This document shows positions 22,930 through 34,097 of a stretch of 64,000 nucleotides of DNA, piece after piece. The notes under the pieces were generated by a model. The model was not told where the DNA came from, made no database searches, and was given only the letters and a program-made list of their open reading frames with translations. Source of the DNA: Anthoceros angustus (Eukaryota; Streptophyta; Anthocerotopsida; Anthocerotales; Anthocerotaceae); assembly GCA_010909165.1 (NCBI GenBank), contig VJWM01000116.1, positions 1 to 64,000 on the forward strand, written 5' to 3'. Positions within the stretch are counted from its first letter, which is position 1. Each line of letters opens with the position of its first letter. Both the position numbers and the translations under genes were made by a program.

Positions 22930-24717
22930 TAAGCGAGGCAGGCATCCGCCACACGATTATTCACGAAATATGTTGAACGAAAAGTTGTATTCTTTGGAAG
23001 TGCTCACCCGGTGAGCTGCTTCCTACTCAAATGTGTTTGAGTTTGAAGATATTCGATGGCTCGTGATCCGTCTCTAAAATGAATGGGGTGCCCTCCGGAC
23101 ACCACCTCCATTCCTTGAGAGCTAAAACACAGCCAAGGTTTCCTTTTCATGGGTGGTCCGATTAAGTTCAGCCCCTTTCAACTTGCGACTAAAATATGCT
23201 ATAGGTTGTCGCCCATGACCTCTATCTTGCAACCACGATGGCAACATCGGAAGCATCGGTAGTGACTATAAAGGAAATCTTTGGGTCGGGGTAGATGAGC
23301 ACAGGCGAGATTAAGGCATCTTGAGGTCTTCAAATGACTCCATTGAGCCCGCCATGTCCACATTGCGCCTTTTGAGTTAACCCGTAAGGGGCTGCCCGAT
23401 GGGAAAACGCTCTATAAATTTCCGTAAGATACTAAGCCGAGGAAAGATTGAACGGACAGATCTAGGCAGCCATTTTGTACTACACATACCTTTTAGGGTC
23501 CACTCGTATCCCATCTGAAACTATGTGTCCAAGGTACTCTATCTTTGGTAAGCGAGAATTCACACTTCGCTTTGTATGAATAGCTTCGCCTCCGTAACCT
23601 AAGCGGGACTTCTCGTAGTAAAGTAATATGCTCCTCTCGTCTTCTTGTAGATGAGTATATCATCTAAATAAACCAACACCCCTTTCCGATTAAATCACGC
23701 ATAGTGTCGTTCATCGATTCTTTGGAAAGTGCTAGGAGCATTAACCAAACCAAAACTCATGACTAGCCACTCATAGTGCCCATCCCTCGTGTTAAAAGTC
23801 TCTTCTCGATGTCTTCATCAAGTCGGATTTGGTGATACCCGGCTGCCAAATCTAACTTCGTGAAGTACTTGGCCCCTTGCAATTGCTCAAGCATCTCATC
23901 AATCCGTGGTAGGGGTAGCAATTTCGTTTGGTGATATTGTTGAGTCCTCTATAGTCCATGCACATCGTAGTCCCTCTTTTTTTGCCGTGAAGAGAATAGG
24001 GGCCCCATACGGAGACTTTGAAGGACGGATGAATCCTTTACGCAAAGGGCTTGATCGGCATCGAGCTTCCTCCAATTCCGTGGGTGATAATCGATACAAT
24101 GAGCGGTATGGGGCTTGATGCCCGAGTGAGTCGACTCTATCTTATGATCCATGCTCTGAGGGGAAGCCTTGGTGGCAACCCTTGAACAACCACATCTTGA
24201 AACTCCTGGCGGTCCCACTTGACCTCACGAACTATCCACAAGACCTTTCTTATCTACAACATCTTCTCGAATCAAGCTGAAACGCCACAACTTCATTATC
24301 CGTTGTTGGTGGTGCAGCCCAAGCGACTCATGAGCAGCTAAAGCAGTGCTCTACACGCATCCGTCTCCTTCCAGAAATATTAGGATTACGTTCCTCCAAC
24401 CACTCCATCCCCAAGATTACATCACAATTAGCGCAGCGGAGTTATTGTGCAACGAATGTAATCGAGCGTCCTATCCTAAGAGGTACACACTTACTTTGCG
24501 TCCCGGCTCCCCATTCGCAGTGACAAACCCTAAGTTTTCTTGTGTCCGATCCGTGCTTCGGGCAAACCGTGTTGACATGAAATTACAACTTGCTCCACAG
24601 TCCACGAGGATGGCACAAACACGGCCATCCACACTCCCCTGTACACGTAAGAGATTCCGTACCCTTCGTCTTGGATGGGGGCTAATCTCTGAACAGGCTA
24701 TGGCCGCTTCCCCCTAA
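22930..24717 (-). pseudogene. Gypsy protease, reverse transcriptase and RNase H remnants
   Basis: Protease trace ILVDCGASCNFMS near 24570-24610 (DCGAS at the DSGA site). RT starts at about 24099 with RLSPTELEEARCRSSPLRKG and FIRPSKSPYGAPILF, and continues frame-shifted with [16 protein letters not shown] at about 23870-23820. An RNase H trace LQDRGHGRQPIAYFSRKLKG lies near 23170-23230. Multiple frameshifts make it inactive. Confidence 0.78.
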
Positions 24718-24780
24718 GTGGCCATGCCTACAGGTTTTCCGTCTTTTGGGTCTCCACCCCTGCCATAGCTACTATCTCAT

Positions 24781-25548
24781 TCAACTGTGCTCCTCGCCGT
24801 AGTGGTATTGCCGCTGTGGCCTTGCCTCCGGAGCCCTGTCCCTAGCACGGAGGCACACACTAGCTCTGTGCCCCCATTCGTTACAATTAAAACATCGGCC
24901 TCGAAATTCTTGAATCCGCCCAAGCTCCATAGGCACCGCTTCCGAACTAGGGCTAGAAGTCTGTCCTCCACGTAGCCCTCGGTCCCATCCCTTATCCTGC
25001 ATCGTAGTAAAGGGCATCTATTCGTGCTGCTAGTGTCATTGCATCCTGCAATGTCTGGCAGTCCCGTAGTTTCACCTCTTTGCGAACCGTAAACTTCAAT
25101 CCTCGAGTGTAGCGGTCTCGTGTTTCTGCTTCACTCATATCGGGTATGGCCATCACCAGCTCCAAAAACTCACGATTGTATTCAACAACACTCTTCCTCT
25201 GCACCAGTTTCACTAATTTATCTCGGGCGACCTCCGGACCCTCCGTGGAACAAACGTGGTTCGGAGGGCTATCAAAAACTCATCTAAATCTGTGAAGTCG
25301 GCAAGCTCCCTTGCGCGTACCTGATTCTGGCGTCGTAGCCACCAAGTAGACGCCGTTCCCCGCAAAAATCCGGCTGCCAGATCTACCTGCAGAGGTGGGG
25401 GCACCAACTGTAGGCGCACATACCTTTTCACTTGATCAATCCGATTTATCCACGCCCCGGCTCCTCTTTCCCATCGAAGTTCTCGCCTTGATCCCTTTAC
25501 CTTTTCCATACCTTGAAGCCGTGACATAGGGTCACGATGGATTTGCAA
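24781..25548 (-). pseudogene. Gypsy gag with CCHC knuckle
   Basis: Two overlapping minus frames give Retrotrans_gag text: WINRIDQVKRYVRLQLVPPP, AAGFLRGTASTWWLRRQ, then LVQRKSVVEYNREFLELVMA and a CCHC knuckle CFNCNEWGHRASVC near 24890-24935. A frame break at 25213 and stops show decay. Confidence 0.8.
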
Positions 25549-25769
25549 GGCCGCTGTAACGCTTGCTCAAGGTGAGCAATCCGCTCACTCGATGCGCGTT
25601 CAAGCTGGGCAATCCTTTCATTTGAGCGGCGGTTGCTAGCTACCGAGCATCCACGCCAGCTCCCCATGGTGCTTCAAATTCCTATTGCGGCGTGTCGGAC
25701 ACCGCCTTGGCCAACTCCTTCGTCCCGCACCACGCCGCGTCACGAGCGTTGGGCGAGGCTCGATACCGA

Positions 25770-25940
25770 TTCTTAAGCTCGGGCGGTGAAGAGTACCAAA
25801 AACTTTGCCTTACAGCCTGCTGTTGCAGCGAGTTCTCCATTTATATCCACAGCCATGGCGGTGGCTCGTACAGTACATCGTATCGGGCAAGGTATACATA
25901 TGTGTCCGTATGTTGCCTAACACTCGTATATCGCCTAACA
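25770..25940 (-). repeat. 5' LTR of the gypsy element
   Basis: Matches 21357-21522. On the minus strand it starts TGTTAGGCG at 25940 and runs to about 25770, followed by the primer-binding-like TCGGTATCGAGCC. Confidence 0.85.
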
Positions 25941-26255
25941 CGAATGAAGGCACCTTCCTTTCACATGCTGGCATGATGTGGGAAGGTCTCAATTGCTTGA
26001 ATCCATGGACAGATATCACGGGATAGCTCAACAATCTGAGCACTAGGCTTGTATATTAGATCTCCTAGGGTATGTTGGACGCTTGACATTGACCAGAGGA
26101 AGAGCTCTTGTGGAAGCATGCCAATGGAGCCTCATGTCAAGTACGTCAGTTCATGTACCTAATTTGCAATTGAACTTGATATGACACTTGCATTGAATAA
26201 CGCGTGAGCTGGGTGAATTGGATGGTTAAGATATTGGGGTTTCACCAGAGCAGCA

Positions 26256-27000
26256 CAGCAGTGAGTGAAGGTGACGTCGCATACGACATGACCCACGGCG
26301 TTCAGGCTGACGATCGCCATGAAGGCTTGGAATGGGTCAGCAATTCTACACCACTGACAATAGTGCGTGTAAATCAGAGTCCGCTTAGCTCGCACAAAGA
26401 TGAACTTGGATCGTTTGGATCCCGTCAACTGACTGAACGTCTGCATGTGCAGGCCCCAAAATTGCTGAGGCTCTTGCAGGCAGGACCTCAGATGGGTACA
26501 AGAGAGTCGTGCGGGAGCGGGAGGCTCTTTTGCTCCACCTCCAGCTCCAGGCCGCCGCCGCCAGAGGGAGCCTTCCTTGGTCAGGAGGTGAATTCCTCAA
26601 GTTTTGAAAAGGTTGAGTTAAAAAGGAACCTCCCCTGCTGTGGTGGCTTTCAAGGAAGGGGAGGTCATTGAAACTTTTTCTGGTTTTTGCTTTCATGACG
26701 AGCAGGATTCATGTCACTGAGCAATCCTGATGTTGTTTCATGAGAAGCCTACAGTTGGAGCTGTAGGATCATTCTGCTCTCGCTGCTCTTCAGAAACTTC
26801 TAGTGGAGGCCCCATCAGGTAGGTTCAACAGCTTCTGCCATGTGCTTAAGTCAACTTGTTCCTCCATGGTGCTAACATTCTCCTCGTGAGCCATGACCTG
26901 TAGTGATTCCTACAGCCGTGATACAGCTGATGAACAAACAGCTGCCTCTAATGGAAACCTAGCTTATAAACTTCAAGTTCGGCCATGTTCGATCATGGCG
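26256..27000. repeat. Dispersed repeat B, copy 1
   Basis: Matches 43710-44470 over most of its length (shared GAAGGTGACGTCGCATACG, GAAGGCTTGGAATGGGTCAG, CCAGAGGGAGCCTTCCTTGG). Part (26440-26740) also matches 39590-39850. No coherent gene is visible. Confidence 0.8.
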
Positions 27001-27589
27001 GTAGTCTGGTGGCCATTTGCGTGCTTTTAATTCTTTTCTTCTTCTACATGCACGCACGGATGCCGAGTGGCCAAGTGGTCTAGACACTTTCAGGCATGTG
27101 AGGCCGGCATGCTCTGGCGTGCCAGTTTTGGGGACTTGTATTTCAGATTCTGAGATGCCAGACGTCTGGATCAGACTGTGTACAGAAATGGTCGTCTGCA
27201 GCTTGTGATGGCAGGTAGTGTTTTGCGGTGCCCTTTCTACTATGCACAGCTTGGCTAGTCGTGGCTCTCATCACGCTATGTTACCTTGTTGTTCCATAGG
27301 TGTTTCTGTAGCTTGGGTGTGGAAGGTGGCTTTCGCGGGGTCTCCAAAGTTTGTGTTTGGTGATGTGTTGGGTGATTTATATAAACTTGATTTCGCTATA
27401 AAGCATATTCCAGCGAAATGCAATTCGACAAAAGAGGTTACATGTGTGCACTGGGTGCAACATGACCGGGTCGCGGCCCTTAGGGTCTCACTTTGATGTC
27501 CTCTGCTGGATGGGGTCTCCCCATCGATATTGGTCCCCTAAATAACGAAGAATTGTGAACGCTAGCCGTGGTAGAATTGAGACAGTTTT
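27001..27589. repeat. Dispersed repeat shared with 5.6, 37.7 and 39.9 kb
   Basis: 27220-27430 shares ATGTTACCTTGTTGTTCCAT, TTTCTGTAGCTTGGGTGTGG and CTCCAAAGTTTGTGTTTGGT-type text with 5640-5900 and 39850-40080. A short frame (VSVAWVWKVAFAGSPKFVFG) recurs in the copies, but I do not recognise it. Confidence 0.6.
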
Positions 27590-28165
27590 ACAATGCCGGA
27601 TGGACCCGATGAACGTGGAGGGTCCTTCCCTCCTCTCCTTCGAGGTGGCACACACCTCGTTGTTGTTTTCTTGCCATGGAGTCTCGTTCTTGTTGATTGT
27701 GTGGCCATGGAGTCTCGTTCTTGTTGATTGTCTGGCCATGGAGCCTCGTTGTTGCAGTTGTCTGGCCGTGGAGCCTGGTTGTTGTTGTTGTCTGGCCATG
27801 GAGCCGCTCTTGTTTCTCCCGCACAGTCCGCTCCTGGCCAACCGCCATTCCTGCGCGGAAGAGCTCGCTATGGCACTACGAGCACCACCCCTCCTCACCC
27901 ACCGCCATTGCAAGGACAGCCAATCTTTGTGGTCGATCGATCATCCTCTTCATCGCCTGTGGGTTGGAAGGGACAACTACGTCTCCTCCACGGTGGCAGG
28001 AGCTGGCAGCTCCAGCACATTCGAGCTCATCTCCTCTTCTGGGACGTTGGGTGCATGAAGAGAAGCAGCAACCCTGGCCGGCACCTGCCGAGGAAGAGGA
28101 CATGTGGCAATTCCAGAGTCTCAGAGTCTCTTGGAACGGGCCGAGTGGCCGCAGAATGCCCTCCA
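27590..28165 (+). pseudogene. F-box-family module fragment with SGHGASL repeats
   Basis: Begins MDPMNVEGPSLLSFEVAHTS, the hallmark text also seen at 6700 and 34250, then several tandem units of about 27 bp (GTTGTTGTCTGGCCATGGAG type; SGHGASL in one frame, AMEPGCCCCL in another). Past 27840 no domain is recognisable. Related to 34300-34860. Confidence 0.55.
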
Positions 28166-28169
28166 CTAC

Positions 28170-28829
28170 ACTCCTGGGCACCACAAGCGTGCAGTCCTCC
28201 GAGTCACGGGCAGGTCAAGGAGAGAGAACTCCTTGCTTGGCGGTCCACATGGTTGAGGCAGTCCATGGACCTGGGGAGCAGTTAGAGGACCTCGGTCACA
28301 GCCGCCGAGGGAACCTGGTCCTGCATCTCTACCTGGATCCTCATCTGGGCCATACTGCTTCCCAGCCCCCATATTGCCGGAGCGCGCCAGACCAGGACCA
28401 GCTTCCCGCGGATGCAGGCCTGCTGGGAGTGGCGCATGGCGGCCGCTCCCTGTGTCTGCGGAACCATGGACAGGTGTACAGGAGTCAAGGTGCTGGAGCT
28501 GAAGGAGGGATGTGGAAGAGCCTTCTTCATCTTCAGCCGAAGACCAGTGACACCATGAGCAACACAACACAACACAACACAAGAAGGTGAAGCGCGGGCA
28601 CTACACTACTGGAGGGACCAGAGCGGCTCCATGGTCAGACAGCGACGAGGTGTCTGCTACCTCCATGGCAACGAGAGCGCAAGGAGGAGCTGGCGAGGGG
28701 AGAGAGGATGAGAGCTCAAGAGGAGCTGATGATCGAGGCAAAGGGAGGAAGAGAGCTCAAGGAGGAGCTGGAGCTGCGTGGGGAAGAGAGGAAGTGTGCT
28801 TTTAGGGATGGCTGTGGGTTCCTTTTATA
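28170..28829 (-). pseudogene. Inverted F-box/kelch module with its own TATA box
   Basis: On the minus strand there is a TATA box (TATAAAAGG, 28829-28821), a pyrimidine-rich leader with AGCTCCTCCTTGAGCTC repeats, then MEVADTSSLSDHGAALVPPV (ATG near 28665), then kelch-like text RHSQQACIRGKLVLVWRAPA (about 28430) and later decayed sequence. The kelch-like GKLVLV and MAQMRIQVEMQDQ segment resembles plant F-box/kelch proteins. It meets the plus-strand fragment at 27590-28165 tail to tail. Confidence 0.5.
28821..28829 (-). promoter_or_regulatory. TATA box of the inverted module
   Basis: TATAAAAGG on the minus strand, followed by GAACCCACAGCCATCCCTA as in the copies at 33768 and 40634. Confidence 0.55.
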
Positions 28830-28840
28830 GGTCGGAGAGG

Positions 28841-30173
28841 AGAAAGGGGAGAGGCCAGGGAGCCTGAGCCTGAGCCTGCAAGGGCAGCTAGCTGACGCAG
28901 CAGGTATCTTCCGCCGAGGTCCGTGCTATTGCGTGGGAGGGGGCAGCTGGGGAATTCCTGTCCTGGTGGGGGCCAGGACAGGAATTTGTCGGAGCAGGTG
29001 TCCTCCCGAGGCTTCGCACGCCAACCAGATGTTGCTCTCAGTGCTGGTAGGCCTTCAGTTCAAGCTCGCCCGGACTGTTTTCAAAGTGGGTCACAGGGTA
29101 CCGGGGACTGGGCCATGGGCTTTTATGTAAGGCGTGTGCTGTCGGCAGGCTGGCTGGATTTCGCTCCTTCCCCAATTCAAGCATTCCAATGTGAACCCGT
29201 TTCTGATTTCTTTTTAACTAAACTTTTCTTTCTTTAATTATTTATTTTTGAATTCAAACACCGCAGCTTATAGTGTATATTGCACACAATTCAAATTCTT
29301 TTAAGCCTCTCTTGGCATATTGGATCGCTGGATTATGCTTCTCGCTCCCTCCCCAAGCACCCAAATGTCAAATGTGGATCAAAGAACTTCTCCAAAGGAC
29401 CTTCAAACTACCAATGAGTGCAGAGATTAGTGTCACATGCCATGACAGCTTTGTAAAAGTTGTGTATGGTGATAAACACCATCTTTGGACCCGGCTTTCA
29501 TGGGAGTTTAGTATTTGATTAGAATTAATTAATATAATTACTTATCTTTAAGTAAATAATTAGTATTAGTACTAAAATGCTTATGTTAATCAAGCATTGA
29601 TTAGTGGTTTGCATGTTAATTATACATAATTAGCAATAACTAAGTAGATAAGCACAAGTAATATGCTTTAGCATATTCCTTGCATATTATAGTATATTCT
29701 TAGGATATTTCTAGCATATGCTGATGCCAATAGGATATCTTAAGAATATGCCGATGCCAAGGGCTAGTATATATGTACCTGTCACAAAGGACAAGCCCAA
29801 ATCATAGTTTGTCCTCTAGATATGCAATGCAAAAGTGTTATGAGGCCAAAGCTATGAGTCCGATAGCGATGTGTGAGGAATTTGCGTGTTGTGGGGAGAG
29901 TATGTTTGTGCCACGATGTCCGAGCTTCTCTCTCCTATTGGTTATTTAATTTATTTGCTTGGTTGTCTGTTGCGGAAGTGCTTATATGATGCAAGTACTT
30001 ACCTCTTGCGACAAAGCAAAAGCATGGAAGCTACTTACAATACTTGTTTGCATGCAATATGGAGACGGGCTCCGGGTGAAGAGCTGTGCAAGTGTTGGTG
30101 AGTTTCCTAGTTCAACTCTTTAAGTGCTAAAAGTTATCGGCTTTAAGTTCTTACATCGGTCACAGTGCATCAA
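28841..30173. other. AT-rich stretch without a recognised gene
   Basis: 28841-29250 is upstream-like sequence of the inverted module (it shares a run of text with 33560-33700 in reverse orientation, such as CCAGGACAGG and GGGTCACAGGG). 29250-30173 is AT-rich, with short frames only and no recognisable domains. Confidence 0.4.
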
Positions 30174-30430
30174 GAGGTGGATTGAGGAAATATAGAGAAA
30201 AAATTGATATTAACTTAATCTGTCCTAGTTCTTGAGGAAGACACAACCGTAGAGTGCAGAGTGGACTGAGAAAAAATAGATGCAAAATCTAGATTACCTT
30301 AACCTATCCTAGTTCCTAAGCAAGACACAATAATAGCATGCAGAGTGGATTGGGAAAATTAGAGACAATATCTAGATTACCTTAACCTATCTCAATTCCT
30401 AAGTAAGACACAAGAATAGTATGCACACTT
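30174..30430. repeat. Three tandem copies of an 85-90-bp unit
   Basis: Units begin near 30174, 30260 and 30345 and share GCAGAGTGGATTG, AATCTAGATTACCTTAACCT and TCCTAAGCAAGACACAA. They differ by small indels. This could be a local satellite or the interior of a decayed element. Confidence 0.7.
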
Positions 30431-30545
30431 CATACATCAGCTAGAACTCACAATCAAAGGAGGCTTTCCGTAAATTGGCTTTTGGTTTTATAGTTCACTA
30501 TAAGATTATTCATTTAATACCTAACTAATTATTAGTTAGTGGGAG

Positions 30546-31520
30546 TGTTAAAATAGGAGGTATATCATAAGTACTCTAACTAGCTAGGCTAGGTACCTTA
30601 AGGTATTTAGGGTTATATTTCTTTATCGAAAAGCTGTGACTCTTCACACAAACTCTACAAGCACATACTATTTTACAGTCTCATCCACTATGTCATCCTC
30701 TGTTCATTAATCTACAACCTAATGCACATTACAAGACATAAATATACTATAAGAGCTACATAATATAGTAATATAATTAGGAAGCTAATAAATATTGTAA
30801 AATTTATCTTTGAGCACCTTCTTGTTACAGATTTGGGATTCGTCCCTTAGGTTCGATCTGCTTGTGGCCTTCCACTATTACCTACACTCTAATCCTCTAC
30901 TCATCATCCTCCTCAGCGCTCAACTCAACTCAACTCATCATCCTCCTCCTACTCTAACTTCACTTCGAGCTCGGTGGCCTCGGCTCGGCCTTACGGCACA
31001 ACTGCCTGGGGTCCGCAAGCCAGCAAGTTCTTCCTTGGGCCGGTTGCTGTGAGTTTGACACCAGATAGCGAGAACCTCCAGGGAGTCTTTCCCTGTAGTC
31101 TACCCTCAAGCTGAGAGTTCCTTGGTCATCGCCACACACCCAAAGCAAAGCAATCTCACAGCAACCATTCACAAGGGGAGCAACTCGTTGAGGCACCCGC
31201 AGGGAGCGAGCCCTCTATCAAGCACTCCGACCACTGCGAACTTCCTCCCTACCAGATATTGCGTTGGCTTGCAGCCGACACGAAATTCCTTCACGAGGAG
31301 GAAAGGACTTGCGAGTATGGAAGTGCAGGACGTGATACTTTACTTCGTGAAATCCTCCCCCTCTTATAGGAGGATCCCCATATGCGACCTCCCTCGGGTG
31401 TGCCTGTTGCAGGCCACCTTTCCCAATATTTTATTATTTCCTACCACCAGTATTTAAGTCTTGGCATCCAAGTCTTTTGTCTCATCCAAGTTAAATTCTA
31501 TTCTAGTAGTTTCACCAATG
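30546..31520 (+). mobile_element. Possible LTR start and LTR-like sequence
   Basis: AGTGGGAG followed by TGTTAAAATAGG at about 30537-30557 has the form of a polypurine tract plus copia LTR start, as at 12484-12500. No second LTR is found and the end cannot be fixed. The stretch 30960-31460 is GC-richer (GAGCTCGGTGGCCTCGGCTC) and may be a separate LTR fragment. No coding potential is recognised. Confidence 0.3.
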
Positions 31521-32643
31521 TCAACCTTTAAATAAGTTTAGCCTACACCACCCATCCTTCCCGTTTCCTAAAGCACATTTATGGTCATTGACCAATTTGA
31601 TCTTGATCCTACTGGGATGGTGACGGGTTCTATTCTGGTTGGCCTCCTCCTCTCCTTTTGTTGCTGGCTCCTCCTCAGCCTCGGGCACCTCTTTGACTTG
31701 TGGGACAAGAGTCTTTCTCGCCCCCTCTTCCTTCACAGCGGGGGTGGCGCTCCATTTCCTCTTGTCCCCCGTTGGTCGCGCCTCGTCCTCCCCTCAGCCG
31801 GCCCATCTTCACCGAGCTTCTTCGCTGGCCGCGCCTCTGCAGAGGTCATCCTACCGCGGTAGGCTAGCAACCTACCGGGGTAGGCTGACCACCTACCGCG
31901 GTAGGTTGGTCACTTCCTCCCAATGCTGCTCTCTTCTCTTGCCATTCCGGAGAGGGCTTCTTGGGTCAAGATCTTCTTCGCTCTGTCGCCTGTTGTTGGA
32001 TTGGTCCATACCTACCATAGAGCATCTTCAGAGATCCTTCCTCCCCATCAACCGACCGGTAGTGCCTTCCCCCTTACTACTTCTTCCGGGCCTTCTTTGC
32101 ATTGGACTCCTCTCCAGGCTCCGGTTCCTCCCTTGGCCATGGGGCGAGGGAATTTCTCACCCCTTCTCCTGCCATGACGGGTCGTACCCCATCCTTGGTT
32201 TCCTCCGGCAGCATTACTCCGCAAGCCGCCTTCTCATCCGTCCCAGGGGGCATGTTGTTGGGTCTTTTTGTCCCTCCATCCTCAGCAGGGCTCCCCTAGC
32301 ATGCTGCCTTCGCTAGATCTACGCCCGTAGGCCCTTGTCCTACTGCGGTAGGTTGCCTACTTACCGTGGTAGGGTGATCACCTACTATGGTAGGTTGATC
32401 ACCTGCAAGCATAGGTTGACTCCCTACCTTGCCTCCTGCGCCATCTCCTTCCCGTGGCGCTGTGGACTCTTCCCCCTCCACTCCTTCCTCCGACTCTTCG
32501 GAGTCTAAATCACTCCTAGCCTCATCAAAATCCGAGGCATCCGGTCTTACTTGCAGAAGAGTCTCCCGTTCGTTATCATGAGGCCCCAAAGTCCTCCTCT
32601 TCGTGAGGCGTAGCACCTCATTGTTGGCCTTCACGAGATCCAA
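31521..32643 (-). pseudogene. Degenerate acidic ORF region with QPTxVG repeats
   Basis: Minus-strand frames at 32643-32296 (acidic, DLDSEESEEGVEGEES, then GDQPTIVGDHPTTVSRQPT) and 31736-31521 (KEVPEAEEEPATKGEEE) are joined by frame-shifted sequence. The repeated QPTxVG peptide is encoded by palindromic DNA of the type CCTACCGCGGTAGG. No initiating ATG is seen (32643 is TTG). It may be part of a retroelement gag or an unknown low-complexity gene. Confidence 0.35.
31850..32400. repeat. Two clusters of 14-bp palindromes (CCTACCGCGGTAGG type)
   Basis: Cluster 1: about 31851, 31873 and 31893 with 6-8-bp spacers (CCTACCGCGGTAGG, CCTACCGGGGTAGG, CCTACCGCGGTAGG). Cluster 2: about 32339, 32359 and 32382 with degraded forms (CCTACTGCGGTAGG, CTTACCGTGGTAGG, CCTACTATGGTAGG). 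Most are followed by a TGATCAC- or TGACCAC-like spacer. Confidence 0.75.
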
Positions 32644-32649
32644 GTTGTA

Positions 32650-33297
32650 ATTTTTATACTAGTTAAGTTGAGTTTATTGCATGCCGACGCCCACACACAT
32701 GTGCCGTGCACCATACCTGGAGGCAAAATTTTGTCCGAACGAACCAAACCTCGACGAGGCAGTAATAAGACCCAAATGCCTAAACCGAGAACATTAAGAA
32801 TCACGGGTTTTGGGACTATACGGTGAATCTGAAATTGGTCCAGGGTTTCTGAAAGCGGCTTCGTATATTCAGCCGCTTCAAATATTATCGTGTTCTGAGT
32901 TCCCTTTTGCAGAGTGAGCTCACTTTGTGAAGGCTGGTGCTGGAATAAGGTGCCGGTGAATCCATCCCGGTAGGTCTAGACTTCCTCGCCTATGAGGTAG
33001 GGTGTCGTGCTTGAAGGCATCGGTTCTCTCTTCGGTTCAATTGGACGCTGTCCTCATGCTTGTGAAATGTGTGTGAATTCCGGACACACCACACAAGCTT
33101 GGAAACACTGGAGACACCTGGTTCTTGGCCGGACGGACCATTCACTTAAAGGGATAACTTCAAAACCAAGCTTACCTTTCACAAGTCTGCTCTATCCTGC
33201 GACCCTATGACCTGCATCGAAAGAGTGGTCGGAAATCTTTGGTAGGGCTCATAGGCTTGAAAAATATGAAAAATAGAGTGTTGGACAATGTGGGGCT
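32650..33297. other. No recognised gene
   Basis: Only short frames, with no repeats matching other parts of the window that I could see. 33001-33200 holds scattered frames without a recognisable domain. Confidence 0.4.
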
Positions 33298-33767
33298 GCA
33301 AAGAAGAACAGCTCAGCATGAACGCTAGTTGCGGTAGAAATCAGATTCAGGTTTACAACGTCGGATGCTTGCAACTGGGGAAGGAGGGCGGCGAGAACAA
33401 TCCAGCGAACCAGCGTACACGCCTGGATGCAATCTGCCGGCTGGCCCGGGCGGCGTTGTGCAACGGGTATGCGGACTCGTCCCGGATTGCTACATGAATA
33501 TGTAGCTAATGTACGAACGCATCTAACGGAGACATATATGTATATATCCTGGCGCTGTGGGCGAGTGCGAAATGCCCTTGAGCCGTCCAGGAAGCTTCGA
33601 AACTTCGGCATCAGAAGGCCAGGGCCCAGGACCCTGTGACCCACTTTGCATCCGGCTCGGGCTTGTCCCACTGGCTTCAGCTGGAAATTTCCGCTGCGAT
33701 GCGTCAGCTGTCCTTGCAGACTCCTGGCCTCCCAACCTCCTGCCCTCGTTCCCTATTCCCTCGGACC

Positions 33768-33774
33768 TATAAAG
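33768..33774 (+). promoter_or_regulatory. TATA box, F-box-family module copy 1
   Basis: TATAAAG followed by GGAACCCACAGCCATCCCTA, the same arrangement as at 6366. The leader to 34098 is a tandem of CAGCTCCTGCTTGACCTCTT units of about 28 bp plus two copies of an 80-bp unit ending CTCTCATCGTC. Confidence 0.55.
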
Positions 33775-34097
33775 GGAACCCACAGCCATCCCTAGAAGCT
33801 CACTTCCTCTCTTCCCTCGCCAGCTCCTGCTTGACCTCTTGAGGCCCCAGCTCCTGCTTGACCTCTTGAGGCCCCAGCTCCTGCTTGACTCTTGAGGCCC
33901 CAGCTCCTGCTTGACTCTTGAGCTCTTGCCCCAGCTCCTGCTTGACCCCTTGAGCTCTTGCCCTCGGCTCTTGCTTCAGCTCTCATCGTCGCTTGACTCT
34001 TGAGCTCTTGCCCCAGCTCCTGCTTGACCCCTTGAGCTCTTGCCCTCGGCTCTTGCTTCAGCTCTCATCGTCAGTAGCTGTCTTCCTTCCCTGGCCA

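Larger units (their letters stand above)
21357..25940 (-). mobile_element. Degenerate Ty3-gypsy retrotransposon
   Basis: Two LTRs (21357-21522 and about 25770-25940) flank minus-strand gag, protease, RT, RNase H and integrase in gypsy order. The minus-strand LTR starts TGTTAGGCGATATACG; the primer site next to the right LTR (TCGGTATCGAGCC, about 25758-25770) resembles initiator tRNA-Met. All genes carry frameshifts and stops. The element is about 4.58 kb and sits in a PPR pseudogene. No target duplication remains visible: the left flank ends CATCCACC and the right flank starts CGAATG. Confidence 0.88.
20975..26255 (+). pseudogene. PPR remnant split by the Ty3-gypsy element
   Basis: The PPR copy runs 20975-21356 (YAKCESLEDAFDTS, then CYHQMLMASIH-type text ending at GCATCCACC) and resumes at 25941 with CGAATGAAGGCACCTTCC, continuing to a SEHYACILDLQGHVGRL-like region and 26255. 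The intact order is seen at 44877-44895, where CATCCACC and CGAATGAAGG are contiguous. It is a dead E-class PPR fragment. Confidence 0.8.

Noticed and set aside
27058-27140. tRNA-Leu-like text (GCCGAGTGGCCAAGTGGTCTAG)
   Set aside because: It has an A-box-like start, but no B box (GGTTCGA) or acceptor stem pairing follows, so it is not called as a tRNA.
28170-28590. Two-strand overlapping genes at 27.6-28.6 kb
   Set aside because: Both strands are open because of GC-rich, repeat-derived sequence; only the short minus-strand kelch-like segment and plus-strand LDPMNVEGPS text have support.
31851-32400. Possible CRISPR-like array of palindromes
   Set aside because: Repeats are too short (14 bp), spacers are similar to each other, and the context is a eukaryotic repeat region.
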